From Phocaeicola_A sp045647865 (GTDB lineage: Bacteria; Bacteroidota; Bacteroidia; Bacteroidales; Bacteroidaceae): a DNA stretch of 64,000 bases. A program made the translations under genes and the position numbers. Of this stretch, positions 1 to 9,569 are shown one piece after another. Below the pieces are notes generated by a model. The model saw nothing but the letters and a program-made list of their open reading frames with translations. It had not been told where the DNA came from and did not search any database. The stretch lies in NCBI GenBank assembly GCA_045647865.1, contig JAZRMW010000041.1, positions 124,001 to 188,000 on the forward strand. Direction: 5' to 3'. Every line of letters begins with the position of its first letter. Position 1 is the stretch's first letter.

Positions 1-2
1 GT

Positions 3-1748
3 TACTTCTCATTTTTCCCGCAAGAGGGAGTGAAATACAAGTTGCGTGTAGAAACAGACAAATATAACCGTATCTTTGACTTGCCCGAAGCGCAATCGCA
101 AGGGTTGATGTTGGCTGTTGATGCCACAGAAACGGATAGTGTGCGCATGGCCATCGCCGCAACGGATTCATTGCGCCACAAAGCCATCGGCATAAGCATT
201 ACCTGTCGGGGAAAACTGCTTTATTTCAATGTATATGACGGAATCCCCAAACGCCCGATACGATTGCCTGCCATTGCCAAGAACAGACTTTCACCGGGTG
301 TCAACCAAGTGACCTTGTTCGATGCCGATGGACAGGTGTATGCCGAACGGCTCTTCTTTGTGCACGATACGGCGGTTGTGGGAAGAAAGTTAGTGGAATA
401 CCAATTGGACAAAGAAGAATACAAACCTTTTGAGAAAATAAATCTGATGTTGCAATCACGTAGGGGCGGACCGATGTGTCCGCCCGAAAAGGACGTGGTT
501 GCGGATTCGGGCAGACATATTGGTCTGCCCCTACAAGTTGCATCTCTCTCCGTCCGCGACAGTGGTACAGAAATAGGAACTGCCTACAGCGAGAATCTTC
601 AGACTTATCTACTGTTGACAAGCGACTTGAGAGGTTATATCCATCGTCCAGAATATTATTTCGAAGCTGACGACTCCGTGCATCGTACTGCCCTCGACCT
701 ACTGATGATGACACAGGGATGGCGACGCTATGCGTGGAAACAATTGGCTGGTGTGGAAAAGTTTGAAAAAACTCATATAGAAGAAAATGGACTTGTTTTG
801 ATTGGACAAATAAAGCAAGCTGGAAGAAAAAAAAGGAACTTGATAAAAACTCCTGTTGCATATAGCATCAGTGACAATTTAAAAAAAATGCAGTGGGGAC
901 GCACAGTAACAGATAATAACGGTAATTTTACAATTGATTTCGAGCCATTTGTCGGAAGAAAAAGATTTAACATTAGTGTTAAACATCGTTCTTCTAATGG
1001 AGTTCAAGTCCTGTTGCATCGACATTTCTCACCAAAACCTCGTATTTTCTACGAAAAAGAATGTTCTATCGAATCAACTCCAATGCCTCTTCAGTCCACA
1101 AGTGGACAATTTTTGTTTGACCAATCAAATTTATTGGACAACATCACAGTGAATAAAAATCGTAAACGCATGTTGACATTCTCGTTTTACAATATAAAAG
1201 AAGAACGTGAAAAGTATCTTGATTTGGGAGAAAAAACCGATGACGACCTCGAAACAAAAGACTATGTCATCCATAGACGTGGAGAGCCTGAATGGCCTCC
1301 CATGTATTCATGCAGATTATATAAAGTAAAAGATGGAGAAGAAATCTTTATAGGTGAAAGAGTTTGTAAATATGGATGCAGCATAATTGATGAAGTGGAT
1401 TATATCCTTGTATATGATAGCCCGTATGCACATCTGTATTACGATTGGGAGAAAATAAAATTTCAAGATACGAATATCAAAATGCAACTTGTGAGTTCCT
1501 TTTGTTATACTCGAACTATGGATATTCCAAATCAACGCACCACCCACATCGACGGCTATTCCGAAGTCATAGACTATTATCATCCGCAATACAACCGTGA
1601 AATCATTCCCGGTGAAGTGGATTACCGCCGCACGCTCTATTGGAATCCGTGTGTGGAATTGAATGAAGAGGGAAAAGCGGATGTTGCATTCTATAACAAT
1701 AGTACATGCAAATATCCAATCATTTCAGTAGAAACTTTAAACGATTGA
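3..1748 (+). CDS. C-terminal part of a large MG2/TonB-plug-type surface protein (5' end outside window)
   Basis: The reading frame is open to the left edge (it reads YFSFFPQEG before the first possible GTG at 30), so the gene starts outside the window and only about 581 residues are visible. Phrases such as PFEKINLMLQ, ASLSVRD, LLLTSDLRGYIHRPEYYFE and the ending TLYWNPCVELNEEGKADVAFYNNS match my memory of large Bacteroidales exported proteins with macroglobulin MG2-like and carboxypeptidase-regulatory-like domains, in which a 'TLYWNP...' beta domain closes the protein. These proteins are cell-envelope associated and their exact function is unknown. A palindromic repeat at 460-534 is read through in frame and adds residues that look foreign (Arg-Arg-Gly-Gly-Pro onward). 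No 3' partner gene follows; a MITE-like element lies directly downstream. Confidence 0.7.
   Translation, partial: YFSFFPQEGVKYKLRVETDKYNRIFDLPEAQSQGLMLAVDATETDSVRMAIAATDSLRHKAIGISITCRGKLLYFNVYDGIPKRPIRLPAIAKNRLSPGVNQVTLFDADGQVYAERLFFVHDTAVVGRKLVEYQLDKEEYKPFEKINLMLQSRRGGPMCPPEKDVVADSGRHIGLPLQVASLSVRDSGTEIGTAYSENLQTYLLLTSDLRGYIHRPEYYFEADDSVHRTALDLLMMTQGWRRYAWKQLAGVEKFEKTHIEENGLVLIGQIKQAGRKKRNLIKTPVAYSISDNLKKMQWGRTVTDNNGNFTIDFEPFVGRKRFNISVKHRSSNGVQVLLHRHFSPKPRIFYEKECSIESTPMPLQSTSGQFLFDQSNLLDNITVNKNRKRMLTFSFYNIKEEREKYLDLGEKTDDDLETKDYVIHRRGEPEWPPMYSCRLYKVKDGEEIFIGERVCKYGCSIIDEVDYILVYDSPYAHLYYDWEKIKFQDTNIKMQLVSSFCYTRTMDIPNQRTTHIDGYSEVIDYYHPQYNREIIPGEVDYRRTLYWNPCVELNEEGKADVAFYNNSTCKYPIISVETLND
460..534. 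repeat. REPIN-like double palindrome inserted in frame inside a gene
   Basis: Two 26-base units lie in opposite orientation, at 460-485 and 509-534. The first starts GTAGGGGCGGACC and ends GTCCGCCC; the reverse complement of the second starts GTAGGGGCAGACC and ends GTCTGCCC. They match at 22 of 26 positions. Each unit is itself a hairpin (GGGCGGAC/GTCCGCCC and GGGCAGAC/GTCTGCCC). The outer ends GTAGGGGC/GCCCCTAC are perfect inverted repeats. The whole 75 bases is a multiple of three and has no stop in the host frame. This architecture is that of REP doublets (REPINs). Confidence 0.8.
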
Positions 1749-1790
1749 GTGATTTTGAAATTTGTAACAAACTAAAAACTCTTTGCTATT

Positions 1791-1959
1791 ATAACGTGAG
1801 TTCGATATAAGAGTGATTTTTATCAGGTGTCCGATCAAAATCTATTAGCTTGATAGCTTTTCTTCTATCAGTTCAAAGAATTACCTCGGATACCTGATAG
1901 ATTTTGAAGGAACTGAGACATACTTTCCTGCGACGTTTCTTGTATCGAACTCACGTTAT
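1791..1959. mobile_element. MITE-like element with 21-bp terminal inverted repeats
   Basis: The left end (1791-1811, ATAACGTGAGTTCGATATAAG) and the reverse complement of the right end (1939-1959) differ at one position in 21. The 169-base body has no coding potential; it contains an inner near-perfect inverted pair (ATCAGGTGTCCGA against TCGGATACCTGAT). It occupies most of the 234-base gap between the convergent genes at 1748 and 1983. No convincing target duplication was found. Size, terminal repeats and lack of a gene suggest a non-autonomous transposable element; a transposase-encoding parent is not in the window. Confidence 0.65.
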
Positions 1960-1982
1960 TTTAGAATCTTAGAGTAAAAGCA

Positions 1983-4880
1983 TCAAGAGCCTCGTCCACA
2001 CATGTGTGCAAATTCACAGAATGCACAATGAGATGGTTGGCAGGTTTGGATAAAGTCTGTTTGTGAAGAAAACATTCGGCAGAGCAATTCTTTGAGTCGG
2101 CTCATATAGTCACTTTTCAATGGTGCAAAATCTTCTACAGGTTCTTTGGCTAACTTTACTGTAGGTGAATAGTCTTCGGATGCCGCTTTTTGTATGTAGA
2201 AAAGGGCTGGGCTGACGGTTGAATTGGGTAACTCATCAGTCAAGAGTGATGCGTAGAGGAATGTTTGGAAGATGTGGTAAGGACGATGCTCCATTCTTGG
2301 GTCGAAGAGGTCTTCCATTTGCTTGGCTTCTTGGATGGTGTTGCTTGTTTTGTAGTCGATGATGCGTTGGATTCCATTCTTCTCGTCCCATCGGTCAATG
2401 TTTCCACCCAAGTTAATTGTGAAAGACTCTGTACCGTCCATCGTATTCAATTGGATGCTCTTTTTAACCGTGTATTCAGCACCAATGAAGCGGAAGGGGG
2501 CATAAGTCGCATCGCGTCGGAGCAGTTGCTTGACATAGGCAGTGATGACTTCTTTGTTGAGCAGTTGTAATCCGTCATATTCAGCCTTTTGATGCAGAGG
2601 AATCATAAAGAACTCCTCCTTGAATGCACGGTTGACCGTTTCGCGTAGGGTGAGGTCGTCTTTCAACAGGGCTTCTATTTCACTTTTTGTTATAAGACCA
2701 TCGGAGTGTTTGCCCAACAACTCTTTATAGATGATTTCTGTAGAGCGATGAAAGATGTTACCGAATACGGATGAATTGATTTCTGTTGTCACTTCGTCAG
2801 CTTCGCGCAAGTTGCAGGCATAACGCAGATAGAATTTGAGCGGACAATCAAGGAAGACATTGATGGCCGAAGGAGAGAGAAATCCCTTGCCTTGTCCGAA
2901 GCGCTTGCGCAATCTGTTGGCAATTTCTGTACTTCCTTTTATCATAATGTCTGTTTGTTTTCGAATCGTCTGGTTGGGTTGGAGTGTATATTTCACCAAC
3001 GTATTGCTGGGGTTTTTCTCTACAAGATATTGAAGCATGAAGCGCGACATTTCTCCTCTGTTGAGACCTTCTGATGACGTATTATATAGCATGGTCACTC
3101 TATCGGCCCGTTGGATAAGTCTGTAGAAATAGTAGGCATATACGGCATTTTTGTGTTCGATGGTGGTCATACCAAAGGCCTTTCGCAGATTATAGGGAAT
3201 GAAGGATGAGTCGCCTTCCTTCTTGGGAAGTTGTCCTTCGTTGACACTGAGCATCAGGATGTGACTGAAATCAAGATTACGCGTTTCCAATACCCCCATC
3301 ACCTGTAATCCGATTGCTGGTTCACCATGGAAGGGTATCGATTGTGAGGCCAACAAATTATTTATCAACCGGGCAAATATAGGAAGTGAGACGGTGAGTA
3401 GTCCTTCATCGACAAGTTTTTTCAAACGATTTACCAGAGTGTAACATTTGAAAAGTGCCTCTTGGCTGAGTTGTGCTTCTGCCGTTTGTGCGTCATTTGT
3501 CGTTTGGAAGAGGGTGGCACATTGTTTGATTGCTTCCAATAGGTGGTCTAGCATGGAGGCACCATTAGGAGCACCTTCTGCTGGGAAAAGATGGAGTAGT
3601 ATGTCATCAGTTTGCAACTCTGAGGGAAGCGGATAGAAGCGGTTTTGCTCAGTAAGTCTCCGTTCAAGCTGTTCGGCATTGAAGGAGAGCTGGCGAACGT
3701 AAGGGTGCTTCAGTACAGCAGATACGTAGCGATAGAGATATCTGCCTGAATGGACATCGTAGCCTTCTGTATATAGTGCTGTCAAAAGGGAGAGAAGGCT
3801 GTGTATGGGAGTGCCGTTCATCGGGTAACCCATGGTGATGTTGAGAGCCTTCACATAGTCTTCAGGTAGTGTATGTAGGACGCCTTGCAACAAGGATTCG
3901 TTGCAGAGTACAACGGCTGTTTCGTTTTCCTTCTCAGTCAGGTGCTGTTTGAGCCATTGGGGTACATAGCGGGCTTGTGCATTTTCTGTGGCTGCAGCAA
4001 TGTATTCTATCTGCTTGGGTTTGCTGAGGTTGTCGAAAAGATTCTTGTCGGTCAGTTCGTTGGGGAAATCTCGCAGATTACGGCGGATAAACTCACCAGC
4101 TTCGTGTTGCTGATACTCTTGCTTTGGCTCTACATAGTGTGTATCAAAATCCCAATAAAAGAGAGCTTTCCCATTCTTCTGAAGGGTAGAGAAAAGTCTG
4201 TGCTCTACTTGGTTGAGTACATTGAATCCGACGAATACATACCTGTCGTAAGGCAAGGCATCAAAATCTGTGTTTCCCTCCACTACGCTTCGATAGAGCT
4301 GGCCTTCATAAGTCAAGCCATCGGCCTCCAACGTTTGACGGAAGCGGTGATAGATGTTTCCAAGTACATTCCATAGGGTGAGGAAACGGTCTTTCAGTTC
4401 GGTCTTCTTTTCAATGGAGAAGTTGTGGAAAAAGAGTTTCAAGGCTTCCTCCTGTTCTTTTGTCAGATAGCTGTGATCGTCTATCATTTTATGGAGGTCC
4501 TCCAAGTTCTTGAAGAGACGATTGGCATCCACAAGGTTCTTGTCGAGGTCATCGAAGTCGGCAATGAGCATTTCTCCCCAGAAATAGAAGTTGTCGAGCG
4601 TTTCCTTATCGTTACCTGTCTCTTGGCAAAAGATGGTGTAGAGGGTGCATACAAGGCGAATGGGATCGGCTACTTGAAGGGGTGTCAACAGGCGGAATAG
4701 TTCGCTGATAGTCATGTAGGCTGGTGTCCACAAGGGCTTGTTGGTAGATTGTGAAAGCCATTGGTTGAAGAATAGACCTGCACGTTTGTTAGGGAAAACT
4801 ACGACGGTGCGCGAGAGGTCTTGTCCGACTTTATTATATAGGTCTTCGGCTACAGCTTTCAGGAAGGGTTTATTGGTCAT
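1983..4880 (-). CDS. addB: AddB-like PD-(D/E)XK nuclease subunit of the AddAB recombination complex
   Basis: 965 residues. AddB pairs with AddA to unwind and resect double-strand breaks for RecA loading. The N-terminus reads VVVFPNKRAG where a functional helicase would have a GKT Walker loop, so this half looks helicase-dead, as AddB can be. The C-terminal third has a RecB-family nuclease signature: GNIDRW around residue 833 and IIDYKTS around 840. Four cysteines bracket it (CPLKFYL near residue 680; the CQPSHCAFC cluster and a last CG near the C-terminus), the pattern of the AddB iron-sulfur cluster. It lies 48 bases downstream of addA on the same strand, consistent with co-transcription. 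Family assignment is strong; the subunit name rests on these motifs and the context. Confidence 0.85.
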   Translation of the reverse strand: MTNKPFLKAVAEDLYNKVGQDLSRTVVVFPNKRAGLFFNQWLSQSTNKPLWTPAYMTISELFRLLTPLQVADPIRLVCTLYTIFCQETGNDKETLDNFYFWGEMLIADFDDLDKNLVDANRLFKNLEDLHKMIDDHSYLTKEQEEALKLFFHNFSIEKKTELKDRFLTLWNVLGNIYHRFRQTLEADGLTYEGQLYRSVVEGNTDFDALPYDRYVFVGFNVLNQVEHRLFSTLQKNGKALFYWDFDTHYVEPKQEYQQHEAGEFIRRNLRDFPNELTDKNLFDNLSKPKQIEYIAAATENAQARYVPQWLKQHLTEKENETAVVLCNESLLQGVLHTLPEDYVKALNITMGYPMNGTPIHSLLSLLTALYTEGYDVHSGRYLYRYVSAVLKHPYVRQLSFNAEQLERRLTEQNRFYPLPSELQTDDILLHLFPAEGAPNGASMLDHLLEAIKQCATLFQTTNDAQTAEAQLSQEALFKCYTLVNRLKKLVDEGLLTVSLPIFARLINNLLASQSIPFHGEPAIGLQVMGVLETRNLDFSHILMLSVNEGQLPKKEGDSSFIPYNLRKAFGMTTIEHKNAVYAYYFYRLIQRADRVTMLYNTSSEGLNRGEMSRFMLQYLVEKNPSNTLVKYTLQPNQTIRKQTDIMIKGSTEIANRLRKRFGQGKGFLSPSAINVFLDCPLKFYLRYACNLREADEVTTEINSSVFGNIFHRSTEIIYKELLGKHSDGLITKSEIEALLKDDLTLRETVNRAFKEEFFMIPLHQKAEYDGLQLLNKEVITAYVKQLLRRDATYAPFRFIGAEYTVKKSIQLNTMDGTESFTINLGGNIDRWDEKNGIQRIIDYKTSNTIQEAKQMEDLFDPRMEHRPYHIFQTFLYASLLTDELPNSTVSPALFYIQKAASEDYSPTVKLAKEPVEDFAPLKSDYMSRLKELLCRMFSSQTDFIQTCQPSHCAFCEFAHMCGRGS

Positions 4881-4928
4881 AAGTGTCAGCAGGTATCTGT
4901 TTTTCTGTGTTCTTAAAAGTCTCTTTAT

Positions 4929-7900
4929 TTATCTCACTTCGTGGATTTCTCCCTTATAGACATACCATAGGTAGCCTTTTACCTCGGGGTATCCCATGTG
5001 GCTGAGCAGTTGCATATACTCTTTGACTTGGGCATTGTATGATTCACGCGGATTTCCGAATTTGAAATCAACCACTACTATCTTTTGCCCGTCGGATGAT
5101 AGCATCACACGGTCAGGTCGTCGCAAGTGTGTTTCTTCGCCTCTGCGGAAGATGATGGCTTGCTCGTTGAAGAGTTGCCATTCGCGAGTGAACCATGTGG
5201 CACCTTGGGGATGAGTGAGTGCGTGAGTAATGATGCGTTTGACATCCGTTACACTCATGTGGCTACCAAACAGACCTTCCATCTCCATTCGTTGTATCAG
5301 TGGTTCAACATCGTCGGATGTATGGATAGCTGAGAAGATGCGGTGTAGTAATCTTCCTTGGCGTAAGTACAACTCTTGTTCATCAAGTTCGTACCCATCT
5401 CCTTGGATGAAGGCCGCCGAACGGTTACTTTGGCGGAATTCTAAGGGGCGGTTATAGCTTTCGAATCCGACGCTCAGATTTTTAGGACGTTGCACCAAGA
5501 GGTTCGTAATTTCCTTCTCAGCCTTTTCGAATGGCAAGCAGAGAGCTCCTCGCTCAAAGGGAGTATCTGCATCGTATCCAGGGAGTATATGGCAAAGTGT
5601 CTCTTGCATCAAGGTGGATACTCCGAAACCTTTCTCCTTTCTACGCCCCATCACGATGAGGTTTGCCGTGGCACGAGTGAAACCCACGTAAAGGATATTC
5701 AGGTTATCCACCCACAGTTCGAGTTGTTCCTTCAAGAATGTGTCATGATAGGTCGAATTGTCCATTTCTGCCCCATATTTGATGGGCAGCAGATTCATGT
5801 GGTTATAGGGCTCCTCGGGTGGTGTACACCATACTGTTTCTCCTTGTCGTTCGTTCTCCATCTGCCAATTGCAGAAAGGTATGAGCACAGTATGAAACTC
5901 CAATCCTTTGGAATTGTGGATAGAGAACATGCGGAGTCCGTCAATGTTGCCTGAAGGGATGGTTTTCGCACTTAGCTTTTCGTTCCAATATCGTAGGAAA
6001 CTATCGTAGTCGGCTGTGTGTTTTTTCAAGAATTCTGTCACTGCGTCAAAGAAGGGCAAAAGGTAGGCCTCCTCTCCTTTGCGGAGGTTTAATCCAAAGA
6101 GTGCCACCAAATGCTCCAAGAGCTCATAGAGAGGCTTTTGGCGGAGCGTCTCCAAATTTTCGATAAAGGTTTGTGGCAAAAACTCGTTGATGTTGGAGGC
6201 TTGCAATCTGTCCCATTGAAACGGTTCGTTGCCCGTATGGCATAGGGTAGCAAGATGGGCGCGTGCTATCAAATCATCCGGATGAGCCAATACACGCACG
6301 GCTTGCACAAGTGTATGCAGGGCTGAAGATGCATCCATGCGATAGGCCTCATTAGACACCACATTCACCTCTGGCAAAGCAGTCTTGAAGTAATCTGCAA
6401 TCTGTGGTATAAAACGATTTTTTCGTACGAGAATAGCAATGTCTTTGGCGCGAATCCCTTTCTCCAACAAGTGCTTGATCTCCTCGGCAAGAGCTTGCAG
6501 GGTTGCCTCTTCGTAAGTTTGAGTGTTGCTTTGGGAGGGGAAACAGACTTTGACGTATCCTTTCCCCTTCGTTTTACCTTCAGGGAAGGCTTGACACACG
6601 TCGTTGTAGGCATCCAACAGGGGCGTACAATCCTTCTTTTGCACTTCGAGGTGTCTTTTATTCAAGACTTGGATGGCAGAGGTGAAGAAGTCGTTGTTGA
6701 ATCGGATAATCTCCTCCTCGCTTCGTCTGTTTGTAGTCAGGCTTTTCTCGATGATAGAGAAAGCTTCGAGTTTACCCCGCAATCCGTTGAGTATTCCCCA
6801 ATCACCGCTTCGCCAACGATAGATGGCTTGTTTCACATCGCCCACAATCAAGCTGTCTGCCCCTTGTGAGAGGCCTTCGATGAGGAGCATGCGGAAATTC
6901 TTCCATTGCAAGCGTGAAGTGTCTTGGAACTCGTCAATCATCACGTGACGGATGTTTGCACCAATCTTTTCGAAGACAAAGGAGGAGTCTCCATCTTGTA
7001 TAAGTTGGCGAAGGAGGATATTGGTTTCTGCCAAAAGGAATTGGTTTTTCTTTTCGTTCAGCGCATGCACAGCTTCATCAATGGCCGCCAGCAGGCTTAC
7101 CTTATTGATGTGCTCCAATGACAGGTTACACGAGTTGATGACAGGGATAGCTTTCAGGCGTGTGTCTTCCGTTTGGGTGAGCAGCGTTCTCATCTCTTCC
7201 AAAAAGATATCATCCTTCAGTGCGTCATGGCACGTTTTTGTTCGCCAATGCGTAATGTTCACCAGGCAGTTCTCTACCGTTGCATTGCGTATGTTCTTTT
7301 CGTCATACTTCTTGTTCCGAAGTTTGTTGAAGTAACTTCCAATGCCATTCTTTCCCCCTTTGAATACAGTATAGTCAAGCCCTCGAACATCCAGTTGGTG
7401 GAAGAAGGTATCTACAAGATTTTTGATTGACTCTTCCTTTTCTTTTCTCAAACCTACCAATAATTTTTTGTAGATAGAGATAAAATCCTTGTCCTTCAAT
7501 TTGGCATGGAGGATGGCACGTTGCTCCATAAACTCTTCGCGGAAGATGTCTCGTCCGAAACTCTTGATGGAGTCAATCACCTTCCATGTCTTGTCCTCTT
7601 TTATCAGGTCGTTGATGTAGGTGAGCAGGTGGGTGAATACGGGTGAATGGATGTCGAGTTGTTCAATCAGAGCATCTACGGCTTTGTCGAGTACACTGGT
7701 GGTGTCCAACTCAATGTTCATACTTGCACCAAGACCCAATTCACGTGCAAGGTTACGCATCACCATTTGGAAAAACGAGTCGATGGTAGTCACTTGGAAC
7801 CGGCTATAGTCATGAATCAGTTTCGTAAGAGCCTTGGAAGCGTTTGTCCTGACCACTTCGGGTGACATCTCCAATTCTTCGCAAATCTTTTGCAGGTAAG

Positions 7901-8120
7901 CCTCTGAATCCTTGTCGCCATTGGCGATACCATACAGTTGGCTGAGGATACGTTCCTTCATCTCACCGGTCGCTTTGTTGGTGAAGGTCACGGCCAATAT
8001 GTTTCGGTAGGCAGTTGGATTTTGTATCAGTAACTTGATATACTCTACGGCCAAGGTGAAGGTCTTTCCTGACCCTGCTGATGCTTTATAGACAATTAAG
8101 GAGGACTCTTTTGGTTTCAT
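4929..8120 (-). CDS. addA: AddA-like UvrD/RecB-family ATP-dependent helicase-nuclease
   Basis: About 1063 residues from ATG 8120. An upstream ATG at 8141 adds only MLTQTKN and is less likely, because MKPKESSLIVYKASAGSGKT puts the Walker A at the usual place. Superfamily 1 helicase motifs follow: VTFTNKATGEM, the DEFQDTS box (IDEFQDTSRLQW), VGDVKQAIYRWR, and late motifs SIHNSKGLEF and LYVGFTRA. The C-terminus carries a RecB nuclease domain (RPDRVML then VVVDFKFG, near residues 1000-1020). This is the motor/nuclease half of the AddAB double-strand-break repair enzyme, with addB next downstream. A hairpin terminator separates it from purT upstream. Confidence 0.88.
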   Translation of the reverse strand: MKPKESSLIVYKASAGSGKTFTLAVEYIKLLIQNPTAYRNILAVTFTNKATGEMKERILSQLYGIANGDKDSEAYLQKICEELEMSPEVVRTNASKALTKLIHDYSRFQVTTIDSFFQMVMRNLARELGLGASMNIELDTTSVLDKAVDALIEQLDIHSPVFTHLLTYINDLIKEDKTWKVIDSIKSFGRDIFREEFMEQRAILHAKLKDKDFISIYKKLLVGLRKEKEESIKNLVDTFFHQLDVRGLDYTVFKGGKNGIGSYFNKLRNKKYDEKNIRNATVENCLVNITHWRTKTCHDALKDDIFLEEMRTLLTQTEDTRLKAIPVINSCNLSLEHINKVSLLAAIDEAVHALNEKKNQFLLAETNILLRQLIQDGDSSFVFEKIGANIRHVMIDEFQDTSRLQWKNFRMLLIEGLSQGADSLIVGDVKQAIYRWRSGDWGILNGLRGKLEAFSIIEKSLTTNRRSEEEIIRFNNDFFTSAIQVLNKRHLEVQKKDCTPLLDAYNDVCQAFPEGKTKGKGYVKVCFPSQSNTQTYEEATLQALAEEIKHLLEKGIRAKDIAILVRKNRFIPQIADYFKTALPEVNVVSNEAYRMDASSALHTLVQAVRVLAHPDDLIARAHLATLCHTGNEPFQWDRLQASNINEFLPQTFIENLETLRQKPLYELLEHLVALFGLNLRKGEEAYLLPFFDAVTEFLKKHTADYDSFLRYWNEKLSAKTIPSGNIDGLRMFSIHNSKGLEFHTVLIPFCNWQMENERQGETVWCTPPEEPYNHMNLLPIKYGAEMDNSTYHDTFLKEQLELWVDNLNILYVGFTRATANLIVMGRRKEKGFGVSTLMQETLCHILPGYDADTPFERGALCLPFEKAEKEITNLLVQRPKNLSVGFESYNRPLEFRQSNRSAAFIQGDGYELDEQELYLRQGRLLHRIFSAIHTSDDVEPLIQRMEMEGLFGSHMSVTDVKRIITHALTHPQGATWFTREWQLFNEQAIIFRRGEETHLRRPDRVMLSSDGQKIVVVDFKFGNPRESYNAQVKEYMQLLSHMGYPEVKGYLWYVYKGEIHEVR

Positions 8121-8209
8121 GTTCTTAGTTTGAGTAAGCAACGGACTTAAATGATGCTTGTAGCTGATATCCCTTCATTTTAAAGAGAGGAGGGGGAATA
8201 AGTTGAAAA

Positions 8210-8252
8210 AAGGTGTGTTAAATATCATCATAAAAATGCTTTAACACACCTT
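8210..8252 (-). terminator. Rho-independent terminator after purT
   Basis: A perfect 13-bp stem, AAGGTGTGTTAAA (8210-8222) against TTTAACACACCTT (8240-8252), with a 17-base loop. On the minus strand the stem is followed by a run of T (complement of the A run at 8205-8210). It ends purT transcription before addA, so the two minus-strand units are separate. Confidence 0.85.
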
Positions 8253-8288
8253 CTACAGGCATTATAAATGAAGAGATTTTATTTGTAA

Positions 8289-9458
8289 TCAATACACCTC
8301 TACCTTTGCAGCTGCGGCCTTGCATTTGTCGCGCAAAGCATCGAGGTCGCTACCAAGTGGAGCATAACAGAGGGTTACTCCCATACGGCGTTTTACGCGA
8401 GTGGTAGGTTTGCCGAAGATGCGGAGGTAAGTATTCTCCATAGCACAAACCTCTTCTTCACCGCGATAGTTCGGACGTTCCTGACTGGCTATGGGTGAAG
8501 GTATTACGGCACTGGCTCCCATTCGTTCGAGCGTAATGTTGGGGATTGGCAATCCGAGTACTGCACGGCAATGGAGTTCAAATTCGCTGAGGTTTTGTGT
8601 ACCGGCTAATGTCACCATGCCTGTATCGTGTGGACGAGGTGATAGTTCGCTGAAATATACTCCATCTTTGTTGCTGAGGAAGAATTCTACACCCCAGATA
8701 CCAGCTCCTGTCAAGGCTTCTGTCACCTTGGCAGCCATCTCTTGAGCGGCTTTCAGATGTTCGTCGCTGATAGGTGCGGGTTGGAAACTTTCCTGGTAGT
8801 CTCCTCCCTTTTGGATATGTCCGATAGGAGGGCAGAAGAGGGTAGGTCCGTTCTTCTGGGTAACGGTCAACAGAGTGATTTCGCTATCGAAGTTGATGAA
8901 TTCCTCAATAATCATCTCTTTGATGTCGCCACGGCTACCTTCGCAACCATAATCCCAAGCATGACGGAGGTCGTCAGCTGTCTTTACCAATGATTGTCCC
9001 TTACCTGATGATGACATCAAGGGCTTGACAACACAGGGGAAGCCAATCTCCTTGCTTGCCTCTACAAGCTCTTCGTAACTCTTTGCGTAGAAGTATTTGG
9101 CGGTCTTCAAACCCAATTCCTTCGCAGCAAGGTCGCGGATAGCCTTACGGTTCATCGTAAAGTTTACGGCACGTGCACTGGGGACAACCTGAATACCCAT
9201 CTTCTCGCAATCATAGAGACGTTCGGTGCGGATAGCCTCAATTTCGGGTACTATTAAGTCGGGTTTGTGTTTCTCTACCGTTGCCATCAATGCATCACCG
9301 TCGAGCATGTCGAATATTTCACACTCGTCAGCCACTTGCATAGCCGGCGCACCTGCATACGAATCGCAAGCTACTACATATTGCCCCTTGCGTTGAGCGG
9401 CAATCACGAACTCTTTACCAAGTTCGCCTGAGCCTAATAGAAGGATTTTCTTGGTCAT
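8289..9458 (-). CDS. purT: Formate-dependent phosphoribosylglycinamide formyltransferase 2
   Basis: 389 residues, the normal family size. PurT is an ATP-grasp enzyme that converts GAR, formate and ATP to formyl-GAR in purine synthesis, replacing folate-dependent PurN. Visible signatures are the N-terminal nucleotide fold ILLLGSGELGKEFVIAAQR, VPEIEAIRTERL, the ATP-grasp stretch FPCVVKPLMSSSGKGQS, the metal-binding EFFLSNKDGVYFSELSPRPHDTG region and the C-terminal VKRRMGVTL. Start ATG 9458 is preceded by an AT-rich heptamer array and a TATATTTG box. It stands alone between its own terminator and the MurU-like gene. Confidence 0.95.
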   Translation of the reverse strand: MTKKILLLGSGELGKEFVIAAQRKGQYVVACDSYAGAPAMQVADECEIFDMLDGDALMATVEKHKPDLIVPEIEAIRTERLYDCEKMGIQVVPSARAVNFTMNRKAIRDLAAKELGLKTAKYFYAKSYEELVEASKEIGFPCVVKPLMSSSGKGQSLVKTADDLRHAWDYGCEGSRGDIKEMIIEEFINFDSEITLLTVTQKNGPTLFCPPIGHIQKGGDYQESFQPAPISDEHLKAAQEMAAKVTEALTGAGIWGVEFFLSNKDGVYFSELSPRPHDTGMVTLAGTQNLSEFELHCRAVLGLPIPNITLERMGASAVIPSPIASQERPNYRGEEEVCAMENTYLRIFGKPTTRVKRRMGVTLCYAPLGSDLDALRDKCKAAAAKVEVY

Positions 9459-9463
9459 GTTTG

Positions 9464-9498
9464 ATTTATGATTTATGATTTATGATTTTTAATTTATG
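9464..9498 (-). repeat. Five-unit heptamer array in the purT leader
   Basis: On the plus strand, ATTTATG three times, ATTTTTA, then ATTTATG: exactly 35 bases in 7-base steps, ending 5 bases from the purT start codon. On the coding strand this is (CATAAAT)n. Nearly the same array precedes the TPL-like gene (15405-15438), and two units precede atpE (18798-18811), always in the same orientation to the gene. Confidence 0.75.
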
Positions 9499-9512
9499 AG
9501 TTATTTTATTGC

Positions 9513-9520
9513 CAAATATA
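9513..9520 (-). promoter_or_regulatory. purT -7 box TATATTTG
   Basis: The minus strand reads TATATTTG, a full match to the Bacteroidetes -7 consensus TAnnTTTG. It lies 55 bases upstream of the purT start. No clean -33 TTG at the expected spacing was seen. Confidence 0.5.
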
Positions 9521-9569
9521 CGACTTATTCCTTTATGTGTATTGCGTGTACGGTTATTATTAAGGTTTA

